Numbered from the stretch's first letter, positions 1 through 4,896 are shown. The stretch is 5,592 bases of DNA from an uncultured Neisseria sp. (GCA_947097615.1 CAMURX010000117.1:1-5592), one strand, 5' to 3'. Numbers and translations are program-made. Notes: generated by a model not told the origin, from the letters alone.

Positions 1-1
1 T

Positions 2-72
2 AGGTCGGGCATTCATGCCCGACATTTGCTGGTTTTATTGTCCGTTTCTTGTCGGGCATAAATGCCCGACCT
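2..72. repeat. REP-like double palindrome
   Basis: Two near-identical 20-bp palindromes lie here: GTCGGGCATTCATGCCCGAC at 4-23 and GTCGGGCATAAATGCCCGAC at 51-70. Each has 9-bp perfect arms around 2 central bases. The whole unit is also an inverted repeat, because 2-12 (AGGTCGGGCAT) is the reverse complement of 62-72. This doublet architecture resembles REP/BIME or small MITE-like elements, and I recall similar GTCGGGCAT palindromes scattered in Neisseria intergenic DNA. Neither hairpin is followed by a T-run on either strand, so a role as a classical terminator is not supported. No transposase or RAYT gene is present in the window. Confidence 0.75.
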
Positions 73-153
73 GAGGCTTAGGGTTTCAGGCTGCTTTAGA
101 CTGCGTTGGGTTGAGTAAACCAAACTGTGCTTACGTAAATAGCAGTTACACGA

Positions 154-774
154 TTAATTAAAAAAAACTTCAAAACGATGCACATATCCAAAAAAAGCAG
201 ATTTCATTAATAGAGTAAGTTTTTTCCCTTTCCAGTAATAAGAATAGTCTCCCCTATATACACCAACAGTTCTGGGCTTCAACCACGGCTTTCCGACAAT
301 CATGACGGGGTTATATTCCCGTTCCGGCGGTGGAAGCAGGTCTGGGAACTTGTCCTGCGTTGACAGAATAGAACTGTCCAGAGCTGCTCCTTCCCCTATT
401 GCATCAACAGACAGCTGCAACTTGCCATCTTCAAACTTCTCGATAAGCACACCGATGTTTTTGCTTAATTTTGAGTATCTTGGAAGTTTGTGGGACTGCA
501 CCCTATCCCAAAACGAACTGCGTTTTTCATCTCTGAGATCGGTTACATAGATCCCCCAAGCATTCTCCAGCGCATCCGGCGGGCTTTCAAACAGACACGC
601 ACTATCCAAATTGCTATAAAGCTGATACAGCAAATGCTCTGTGCTGCTTACCAAGGCGATATTTTTACAGCTGTGGGAAACTGCTGCCGCAGACCTGCCT
701 TTTGCATCAGCCGCATGTGTGGCGAATAAAAAAACCACAAACAGCGAATATATTTTCATGCTGTATTTTGTCAT
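154..774 (-). CDS. Hypothetical secreted protein, 206 aa, family not recognised
   Basis: I do not recognise this protein. The ATG at 774 is chosen because TTGGAG (complement of 783-788) sits 8 nt upstream. The open frame runs on to 894, but that part has no ribosome site and reads through a palindrome. The N-terminus is a good Sec signal peptide: Lys3 and Lys7, a hydrophobic core LFVVFLF at residues 11-17, then AADA at 21-24 with an AxA cleavage site after Ala24. The mature part has just two cysteines (Cys36 and Cys60), compatible with a periplasmic disulfide. It also has a proline-rich stretch (LLPPPERE), an aromatic patch GDYSYYWKGKK, and an aromatic C-terminus ending EVFFN. No membrane segment follows the signal peptide and there is no lipobox. 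The gene is visibly AT-richer than its neighbours and carries no DUS, which suggests acquisition by transfer. No partner gene is adjacent and no convincing promoter is visible. Confidence 0.7.
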   Translation of the reverse strand: MTKYSMKIYSLFVVFLFATHAADAKGRSAAAVSHSCKNIALVSSTEHLLYQLYSNLDSACLFESPPDALENAWGIYVTDLRDEKRSSFWDRVQSHKLPRYSKLSKNIGVLIEKFEDGKLQLSVDAIGEGAALDSSILSTQDKFPDLLPPPEREYNPVMIVGKPWLKPRTVGVYRGDYSYYWKGKKLTLLMKSAFFGYVHRFEVFFN

Positions 775-782
775 TACACAGA

Positions 783-788
783 CTCCAA
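783..788 (-). promoter_or_regulatory. Ribosome binding site fixing the start at 774
   Basis: On the minus strand TTGGAG lies here with 8 nt to the ATG at 774. The later in-frame ATG at 759 has no purine-rich site upstream, so 774 is preferred. The site overlaps a small palindrome, CCAATTGATTGG (785-796), which could weakly pair over the Shine-Dalgarno, but the stem is short. Confidence 0.6.
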
Positions 789-831
789 TTGATTGGTTTG
801 AAAAAGAAAGCGCAGTTTCAGAACTGGTAGC

Positions 832-847
832 TTGGGTCGAGACCCAA
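832..847. repeat. Short palindrome TTGGGTC-GA-GACCCAA
   Basis: A perfect 7-bp inverted repeat has a 2-base centre and lies upstream of the secreted-protein gene. No T-run follows on either strand, so it is not a terminator. Its form resembles the dispersed short palindromes found between genes in Neisseria. I recall similar GGGTCGAGACCC elements, but this cannot be confirmed here. Confidence 0.5.
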
Positions 848-923
848 CAGGTTTGGGAAGGCACGTAGATACCATCTCCCCCATCAGACCGCAAGCATCA
901 CTTGAGCCTGTTTCCGTATCCGC

Positions 924-944
924 GTGCGTCGCGGGGCGACACAC
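924..944. repeat. GC-rich hairpin about 20 bp downstream of the phosphoglycosyl transferase gene
   Basis: The sequence reads GTG-C-GTCGC, loop GGG, GCGAC-A-CAC. This gives a 5-bp stem, one C/A mismatch, then three more pairs. It lies about 20 bp beyond the stop codon of the minus-strand gene ending at 965. On that strand it is followed by GCGGATACGG rather than a T-run. It may be a transcript-end stabiliser or part of a dispersed repeat rather than a canonical intrinsic terminator. Confidence 0.4.
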
Positions 945-964
945 CCTACCTCATGATTCGGGAT

Positions 965-1576
965 TCAGTCCTCTTCGCCGTTGCCCTCAAACTTCGCCGC
1001 CGTGGCCTCGCCTTCGGCGTTGATGCCGTCGCGGGCGAAGACTTTTTTCACCGTCAGCAGCAGGATTTTCAGGTCGAGTCCAAACGAGCGGTGGTCGACA
1101 TACCACACGTCGAGGCGGAATTTTTCCGGCCAGGAAAGCGCGTTGCGGCCGTTGACTTGCGCCCAGCCGGTGATGCCGGGGCGCACTTCGTGGCGGCGGC
1201 GCTGTTCGGCGTTGTAGAGCGGCAGGTATTCGGGCAGCAGCGGGCGCGGGCCGACCAGGCTCATGTCGCCTTTCAAAACGTTCCACAACTCGGGCAGCTC
1301 GTCGAGGCTGGCGGCGCGCAGTTTGCGGCCGAAGGGGGTGAGGCGTTCGGCATCGGGCAGGGGCTTGCCGTGTGCGTCGGCCGCGTCGCGCATGGTACGG
1401 AATTTGTACATGGTAAACAGGCGGCCGTTTTTTCCCGGGCGGGTTTGGCAAAACAGCACGGGCGAACCGAGGCGGCGGCGGATCAGCCAGGCGAGGAGGG
1501 CGAAGAGCAGCGCGAGGCACAGCAAAAGGGCGGCGGCGGCGAGGATGTCGAAGGCGCGTTTGGCGGCGTCGTTCAC
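965..1576 (-). CDS. Small monotopic phosphoglycosyl transferase (PglC/PglB-like sugar transferase)
   Basis: The 203-aa protein is a bacterial sugar transferase that moves a sugar-1-phosphate from a UDP-sugar to undecaprenyl phosphate at the inner membrane, the first membrane step of a glycan pathway. Visible features are the amphipathic start KRAFDIL, a hydrophobic segment at about 11-32, GSPVLFCQTRPG (37-48), MYKFRTM (56-62), the catalytic Asp92-Glu93 in SLDELPELWNV, KGDMSLVGPRP (102-112) and RPGITGWAQVNGRN (132-145). The C-terminus, including EGEATAAKFEGNG, matches full-length PglC or the first domain of Neisseria PglB. There is no fused acetyltransferase domain. The GTG start overlaps the upstream stop as GTGA and has AAGGA 8 nt before it, so translation is probably coupled to the glycosyltransferase. 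Oddly, Ala22-Leu23 stands where the family has the Ser-Pro that breaks the membrane helix. The sugar substrate cannot be told. Confidence 0.92.
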   Translation of the reverse strand: MNDAAKRAFDILAAAALLLCLALLFALLAWLIRRRLGSPVLFCQTRPGKNGRLFTMYKFRTMRDAADAHGKPLPDAERLTPFGRKLRAASLDELPELWNVLKGDMSLVGPRPLLPEYLPLYNAEQRRRHEVRPGITGWAQVNGRNALSWPEKFRLDVWYVDHRSFGLDLKILLLTVKKVFARDGINAEGEATAAKFEGNGEED

Positions 1577-2742
1577 GGCAGGCTTCCTTCTATCAGGCCG
1601 ATCAGGCGGCGGTAGGACTGTTCGCGGTCGAACAGGCGGGCGATTTCGGCCGCTTGCACGGGGGTGGTGCTGCTTTTCAGACGGCCTAAGGCGGCGGCGA
1701 AGCTTTCGGCGTCGCCCGATGTGTAGTGTTCGTGCGGCAGCAGGTGCAGCAGGCGGCGCACTTCGGGGTCTTCTTGGCTGTTGAGTATCGGTTTTTGCAG
1801 CGCCATGTAGTCGGACAGTTTGTTGGTGACGGTTTGCGGCGCGTAGCCGTGGATGGCGTTGACGGCGATGTCGCAGCCTTTGGCCAGCGACAGCATGTCG
1901 CCGTAGGGCAGGTAGCCGTGGAAGACGATGCCGCCGCCCGCGTAGGCCGCGTTCAGCCGCGCGAAATCGCCGCCGCCGCCGCAGATGTGCAGTTCGGCCG
2001 CTTCGCCCTGCCGCTGCCACAGGCGCACGCCGCGGCAGACGGTTTCCACATCGTAGCTGTGGCTGAGCGTGCCGAGGTAGAACAGGCGGGTTTTCTTGTC
2101 GGCGAAGGTTTGCGCGGGCGCCGCGGCGACGGCGGCAAAGTCGGCGCCGATGTACACGGCTTCGTGCGGCACGGCGGGATTGGCGGCGCGGGCGCGTTCG
2201 AGATAGGTGTGCGACACGGCGGCCAGCGCGTCGGCGCAGGCATAGGCGCGGTCGGCCTTGCGGCCAAAGGGGACCAGGCGCGGCGGCAGTTTTTTCAGCG
2301 CGGGCAGCACGGCGGAAAACGATTCCGGCCACACGTCCTGCACGTCGATAATCAGCTTATAGCCCAAACGGGCTTTGTGCCGCCCGAGTACGAGGTTGGA
2401 GGCAATCAGCGGGTAGGCGGAATACACCGCGTCAAACGCCCCCGCCGCCTGCGCCGCTAGCCATTGGTCGAGGTGGCGGACAAAGGCGTGGTGGCTTTTC
2501 AGACGGCCTATCGAGACGTTTTTCTCATAGCCCGTTTCGTCGAGCAACACGACTTTCAGACGGCCTTGCGAAGCGGCGGCGGCGTCCTCAGGCCGTCTGA
2601 AAGACTTGTCGAAATGGCGGAAACGGCTGGTGAGCAGGGTGACGTCGTGCCGCTCGGAAAGCCGCTCGGCCAGATAGCGGAAGCGGTTGAAATAAGGCTC
2701 GCCGGGCAGCGAGCAGAAGGGGGCGGCGATCAGGATGTTCAT
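1573..2742 (-). CDS. GT4-type (GT-B fold) glycosyltransferase, 389 aa
   Basis: This is probably a cytoplasmic-face glycosyltransferase that adds a sugar from a nucleotide sugar to a lipid-linked glycan. The N-terminal Rossmann-like half begins MNILIAAPF and continues with RFRYLAERLSERHDVTLLTS. It contains DVQDVWPESF (133-142), a signature I associate with WbuB/WcaL-like GT4 enzymes. The C-terminal half opens with FYLGTLSHSYDV (221-232). It has the nucleotide-sugar region TNKLSDYMALQKPIL (306-320), with Ser-Asp where many GT4 members show Phe-Glu. Four DUS copies lie inside the gene and encode FRRP (48-51) and GRLK (60-63, 79-82, 353-356). The start at 2742 has a weak ribosome site: a DUS and TTTCCC precede it. 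It lies 24 bp after the membrane-protein gene and overlaps the next gene by 4 bp. Context suggests a pgl or surface-polysaccharide role, possibly like PglH, but donor and acceptor are unknown. Confidence 0.87.
   Translation of the reverse strand: MNILIAAPFCSLPGEPYFNRFRYLAERLSERHDVTLLTSRFRHFDKSFRRPEDAAAASQGRLKVVLLDETGYEKNVSIGRLKSHHAFVRHLDQWLAAQAAGAFDAVYSAYPLIASNLVLGRHKARLGYKLIIDVQDVWPESFSAVLPALKKLPPRLVPFGRKADRAYACADALAAVSHTYLERARAANPAVPHEAVYIGADFAAVAAAPAQTFADKKTRLFYLGTLSHSYDVETVCRGVRLWQRQGEAAELHICGGGGDFARLNAAYAGGGIVFHGYLPYGDMLSLAKGCDIAVNAIHGYAPQTVTNKLSDYMALQKPILNSQEDPEVRRLLHLLPHEHYTSGDAESFAAALGRLKSSTTPVQAAEIARLFDREQSYRRLIGLIEGSLP
1585..1589 (-). promoter_or_regulatory. Ribosome binding site for the GTG start at 1576
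   Basis: On the minus strand AAGGA lies inside the end of the glycosyltransferase gene, 8 nt before the GTG. It supports the non-ATG start and translational coupling through the GTGA overlap at 1573-1576. Confidence 0.6.
1676..1687 (-). repeat. DNA uptake sequence (AG-DUS) within the glycosyltransferase gene
   Basis: This is a perfect AGGCCGTCTGAA on the minus strand. It encodes Gly-Arg-Leu-Lys at residues 353-356 of the glycosyltransferase. DUS are bound by the type IV pilus minor pilin ComP during natural transformation of Neisseriaceae. Confidence 0.95.
2498..2509 (-). repeat. DNA uptake sequence (AG-DUS) within the glycosyltransferase gene
   Basis: This is a perfect AGGCCGTCTGAA on the minus strand, encoding Gly-Arg-Leu-Lys at residues 79-82. 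Confidence 0.95.
2553..2603. repeat. Inverted DUS pair inside a coding sequence
   Basis: CTTTCAGACGGCCT (2553-2566) and its perfect reverse complement (2590-2603) flank a 23-bp GC-rich centre. Each arm contains a full 12-bp AG-DUS. Read on the minus strand they encode FRRP (48-51) and GRLK (60-63), joined by EDAAAASQ. Inverted DUS pairs usually lie after stop codons as terminators. This pair is in the 5' part of an open gene and lacks a T-run, so it should form an mRNA hairpin without being a classical terminator. Confidence 0.95.
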
Positions 2743-2747
2743 GGGAA

Positions 2748-2759
2748 AGGCCGTCTGAA
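2748..2759 (+). repeat. DNA uptake sequence (AG-DUS) between two genes
   Basis: This perfect AGGCCGTCTGAA fills half of the 24-bp gap between the membrane-protein stop (2767) and the glycosyltransferase start (2742). It occupies the place where a Shine-Dalgarno would be expected. Confidence 0.95.
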
Positions 2760-2766
2760 AGGCGGT

Positions 2767-3156
2767 TTACGCCAGCCAGCCGTAAGGGTTGACCGCGCGG
2801 TTGTCGATCAGGCGCACCAGGCCGAAGATGACGCGGAAGAGATACCACAGGCCGGTGAGGTCGACCAGCGGATAGAGGAAAAACAGAGGAAACTCAAACA
2901 TATAACTCAAAATCGCCAGCAGTATCGGTCCGCCGATAAAGCCGAGCAGCGAACCCCAGAAGGTGCGGATCAGATAGGGGATGTGGGTGGAGTAGTTTTC
3001 GTCGGTGACGGTGTCGCGCTTGGCGTAGGCGACGATGACGCCGATCAGCGCCGCCAGACCGGCAGTAAAGATGGTGACGATATACAGGGCGTAAATCAGA
3101 TAAAGGAAATTGCGCTGTTTTTCGCGATCGGAAGCGTTTGACAAAGAGTTGTCCAT
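2767..3156 (-). CDS. DUF4870-like small integral membrane protein, 129 aa
   Basis: This is an inner-membrane protein of unknown function. After a charged, polar N-terminus (DREKQRN) there are three hydrophobic segments at about residues 17-45, 64-87 and 89-116. The pattern of a first helix ending in LIGVIVAYAKRD, a loop with a His (NYSTHIPYLIRTFW), then two helices fits what I know of DUF4870-type proteins. It is the usual length for such a protein. The ATG at 3156 has only a weak purine tract (AAGCAGACAAGA) before it. It is the first gene of the likely operon with the glycosyltransferase and the phosphoglycosyl transferase. That linkage might be functional, for example a membrane accessory factor, or simply positional. 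Existence of the gene is well supported, family assignment moderately so. Confidence 0.8.
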   Translation of the reverse strand: MDNSLSNASDREKQRNFLYLIYALYIVTIFTAGLAALIGVIVAYAKRDTVTDENYSTHIPYLIRTFWGSLLGFIGGPILLAILSYMFEFPLFFLYPLVDLTGLWYLFRVIFGLVRLIDNRAVNPYGWLA

Positions 3157-3193
3157 TCTTGTCTGCTTTGAAAGGGATGGTTGGAAAGGCGCG

Positions 3194-3199
3194 ATTTTA
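3194..3199 (-). promoter_or_regulatory. Possible -10 element for the membrane-protein/glycosyltransferase operon
   Basis: On the minus strand TAAAAT, within TTTTTGTTAAAATCGCG, lies about 40 nt upstream of the ATG at 3156 and just after the DUS terminator. No good -35 is seen at 16-18 bp, so this is a weak call. Confidence 0.3.
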
Positions 3200-3215
3200 A
3201 CAAAAAGCGGATGCG

Positions 3216-3250
3216 AAAAGGCCGTCTGAAAGGGTTTCAGACGGCCTTTT
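3216..3250 (-). terminator. DUS-pair intrinsic terminator of the D-2-hydroxyacid dehydrogenase gene
   Basis: AAAAGGCCGTCTGAAA (3216-3231), loop GGG (3232-3234), and its perfect 16-bp reverse complement (3235-3250). The stem ends in TTTT on both strands, so it could act in either direction. It starts 2 bp beyond the TAG of the minus-strand gene ending at 3253, where it should terminate that transcript and insulate the membrane-protein operon. Both arms are full AG-DUS (3219-3230 and 3236-3247), the common Neisseria arrangement. Confidence 0.92.
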
Positions 3251-3252
3251 GT

Positions 3253-4206
3253 CTAGGCGATAACGTTTTGCGGCCTGCCTGCGGCGAAGGCTTCGATATT
3301 GGCGGTGATGATTTCGCACATTTTGCGCCGCGCCTCGCTGCTGCCCCAAGCGATGTGCGGCGTGACAATCAGGTGCGGCAGATTAGCCGACAGGAGCGGG
3401 TTGCCCTCTGCGGGCGGCTCTTGCGAGAGCACGTCGATGCCCGCGCCGCCGAGCGTGCCGTATTTGAGCGCGGCCAGCAGGGCGGTTTCGTCCACCAGGC
3501 CGCCGCGCCCGCAGTTGATAAGGACGGCGCCGGGTTTCAGGGCGCGCAATTCGTCTTCGCCTATCATCAGCCGCGTGTCGGGCGTGAGCGGGCAGTGCAG
3601 CGACAGCACGTCGGCGCGGCGCAGGGCTTCGGCAAAGGAAACGTAGCCCTCGCGCACGGCGGCGGCATTTTTGTGTTCGGCAAACAGCACTTCCATGCCG
3701 AAGGCGCGGGCGTATCCGGCCAGCGTGCGGCCGATGCTGCCGCGCCCGAACACGGCCAGGGTTTTGCCGTTCAAATCGCGCAGGGGCGCGCCGAAATGGC
3801 AGAAAAAGGGCGATTGCTGCCACAGGCCTGCGGCGATGTCGCGGCGGTAGGCGGGCAGGTTGCGCATCAGGGCGATCATCAGCATAAAGGCGTGTTCGGC
3901 AACGGATTCGCTGCCGTAGGCGGGCACGTTGCAGACGGCAATACCGGCGGCGCGGGCGGCGGCCAGGTCGATGTGGTCGCAGCCGGTGGCGCACACGGCG
4001 ATCATTTCCAGCTGCGGGTTGGCGGCGATGTCTTCGGCACTGATGCGGACTTTGTTGGTGGCGGCGATGCGCGCGCTCGCCAGGCGCAGGGCGGTGTCGG
4101 CGGCGGCGGTTTGCGCGTAGTCGGCAATTTCGTGTGGGAAGCTGAAACGGAAAACATAGTCGTCCGGCAGTGTGCCGCGGTCTAAAAAGACGATTTTGCT
4201 GCTCAT
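3253..4206 (-). CDS. D-2-hydroxyacid dehydrogenase, HprA (glycerate dehydrogenase)-like
   Basis: This is an NAD(P)-dependent oxidoreductase interconverting a D-2-hydroxyacid and a 2-oxoacid in the cytoplasm, possibly glycerate and hydroxypyruvate. From the chosen start it has 317 aa, normal for the family. Using that numbering, the nucleotide motif is GRGSIG (154-159) and the catalytic triad is Arg234 (CGRGGLVDE), Glu263 (SQEPP) and His284 (TPHIAWGS). The substrate-loop region reads CATGCDHIDL...NVPAYGSESVAEHAF. Glu177 at the end of the second strand (VLFAEH) suggests NAD rather than NADP. An ATG two codons upstream (4212) is too close to the AAGGAG site, so 4206 is preferred. The gene ends at the DUS terminator and follows the Lrp/AsnC regulator gene by 74 bp with no hairpin between, so a joint transcript is possible. 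The exact substrate is an inference from family resemblance. Confidence 0.92.
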   Translation of the reverse strand: MSSKIVFLDRGTLPDDYVFRFSFPHEIADYAQTAAADTALRLASARIAATNKVRISAEDIAANPQLEMIAVCATGCDHIDLAAARAAGIAVCNVPAYGSESVAEHAFMLMIALMRNLPAYRRDIAAGLWQQSPFFCHFGAPLRDLNGKTLAVFGRGSIGRTLAGYARAFGMEVLFAEHKNAAAVREGYVSFAEALRRADVLSLHCPLTPDTRLMIGEDELRALKPGAVLINCGRGGLVDETALLAALKYGTLGGAGIDVLSQEPPAEGNPLLSANLPHLIVTPHIAWGSSEARRKMCEIITANIEAFAAGRPQNVIA

Positions 4207-4213
4207 GGGCATG

Positions 4214-4219
4214 CTCCTT
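4214..4219 (-). promoter_or_regulatory. Shine-Dalgarno that decides the dehydrogenase start
   Basis: On the minus strand AAGGAG is followed by C-ATG-CCC-ATG. The first ATG (4212) is 1 nt away, too close. The second (4206) is 7 nt away, the usual spacing. Initiation is therefore most likely at 4206, giving a protein starting MSSKIVFLD. Confidence 0.75.
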
Positions 4220-4228
4220 ATGGGAAAG

Positions 4229-4253
4229 AGGCCGTCTGAAAAGGCCGTCTGAA
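4229..4253 (+). repeat. Tandem direct DUS pair
   Basis: Two perfect AGGCCGTCTGAA copies (4229-4240 and 4242-4253) stand head to tail with one A between them, in the 74-bp gap between the regulator and dehydrogenase genes. Being direct rather than inverted, they do not form a terminator stem. Confidence 0.95.
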
Positions 4254-4280
4254 AGAAAATCAGGCGGCATCGGAAAACGG

Positions 4281-4766
4281 TTACTGCGCGGGTTGGAGGT
4301 GTGCCAGCGGCAGGATGGTGGTGTTTTTCAGCTCGTCGAGCACGAAGCTGGATTTGGCGTCCTGAACGCCGGGATGCGATAGCAGCGTGTCGAGCACGAA
4401 ATGAGAAAAGGCGGCCATGTCGGGGAAAAAGGCGTGCAGCAGATAATCGGTTTCCCCCGTCAGCGCAAAGCAGCTGAGCACCTGCGGCCAGTCTTTGACG
4501 GCCTGCGAAAACCGCGCCCGCGCGTCGACGGATTTGTCGATGGCGACGCGGATAAACACCTGCAAATCCAGTTGCAGGGTTTTCGCCGACAACAGCGCGG
4601 CGTGGTAGCGGATCACGCCCGCGTCTTCCAGATGCTTGACGCGGCGCAGGCAGGGCGAGGGCGACAGCGCCACCCGCTCGGAGAGTTCGACATTGGAGAG
4701 CCTGCCGTTGCTTTGCAGCACTTGCAGGATTTTCAGGTCGGTTTTGTCCAAAGTAATCTGTGTCAT
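4281..4766 (-). CDS. Lrp/AsnC-family transcriptional regulator
   Basis: This 161-aa cytoplasmic regulator has a winged helix-turn-helix at about residues 7-55 (LDKTDLKILQVLQSNGRLS, then VELSERVALSPSPCLRRVKHLE) and a C-terminal RAM ligand-binding domain at about 66-150. The RAM domain includes the characteristic TGETDYLL loop (103-110). Family members form dimers to octamers, bind amino acids and wrap DNA. The start is supported by AAGGA (complement of 4775-4779) 8 nt before the ATG. It lies divergent from gcvT. I recall the same arrangement for meningococcal NMB0573, a global regulator of this family reported to respond to leucine and methionine, and I infer orthology from position. Control of itself and of gcvT through the shared intergenic region is plausible but unproven. 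The downstream dehydrogenase gene may be co-transcribed. Confidence 0.92.
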   Translation of the reverse strand: MTQITLDKTDLKILQVLQSNGRLSNVELSERVALSPSPCLRRVKHLEDAGVIRYHAALLSAKTLQLDLQVFIRVAIDKSVDARARFSQAVKDWPQVLSCFALTGETDYLLHAFFPDMAAFSHFVLDTLLSHPGVQDAKSSFVLDELKNTTILPLAHLQPAQ

Positions 4767-4817
4767 GCAGTTTTTCCTTTTTTCTTCCGTTGTCGGCCGC
4801 CTTGGGAGCGTCGGGAA

Positions 4818-4846
4818 ACTATAAGGTAAATTCCGTTAACGCACAA
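4818..4846 (-). promoter_or_regulatory. Candidate promoter of the Lrp/AsnC regulator
   Basis: On the minus strand TTGTGC (4841-4846) and TATAGT (4818-4823) are 17 bp apart. The -10 matches 5 of 6 consensus bases and the -35 only its TTG. The expected transcript start near 4811 would leave a leader of about 45 nt. Confidence 0.5.
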
Positions 4847-4886
4847 TAGATTAAATTCCTGCCTGCTTTAAAAATTAAATGCCGTT
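4827..4886. promoter_or_regulatory. Three phased TAAATTCC-like repeats, possible regulator sites
   Basis: TAAATTCCGTT (4827-4837), TAAATTCC (4852-4859) and TAAATGCCGTT (4876-4886) recur at 25- and 24-bp intervals in an AT-rich stretch upstream of both divergent genes. The first copy lies just upstream of the candidate -10 of the regulator gene. Spaced AT-rich sites are typical of Lrp/AsnC operators, but these copies do not form an obvious palindromic consensus. Confidence 0.3.
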
Positions 4887-4896
4887 CAGACGGCCT
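4885..4896 (-). repeat. DNA uptake sequence (AG-DUS) in the divergent intergenic region
   Basis: This is a perfect AGGCCGTCTGAA on the minus strand. Together with the bases before it, it forms a small palindrome GCCGT-TCAG-ACGGC (4881-4894) with a 5-bp stem and 4-base loop. Confidence 0.95.

Noticed and set aside
120..153. Terminator just downstream of the secreted-protein gene
   Set aside because: Only a 4-5 bp interrupted stem (CTGCT with AGCACAG on the minus strand) is present, with no T-run after it.
775..894. N-terminal extension of the secreted-protein gene to an ATG at 894
   Set aside because: It would put 40 residues before the signal peptide, has no ribosome site, and reads through the 832-847 palindrome. 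The ATG at 774 has TTGGAG at good spacing.
965..2332. Long 455-aa minus-strand frame covering the phosphoglycosyl transferase
   Set aside because: Its first half is arginine/alanine-rich shadow translation of the glycosyltransferase gene. Only the part from the GTG at 1576 has family motifs.
1726..3141. Long plus-strand open frames opposite the glycosyltransferase and membrane-protein genes
   Set aside because: These are typical antisense shadows in GC-rich DNA: low-complexity Gly/Ala/Arg/Gln/Val composition with no domain motifs.
3181..4185. 334-aa plus-strand frame opposite the dehydrogenase
   Set aside because: It runs through the terminator hairpin and is the mirror of a gene with a complete catalytic triad. 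It has no recognisable domain.
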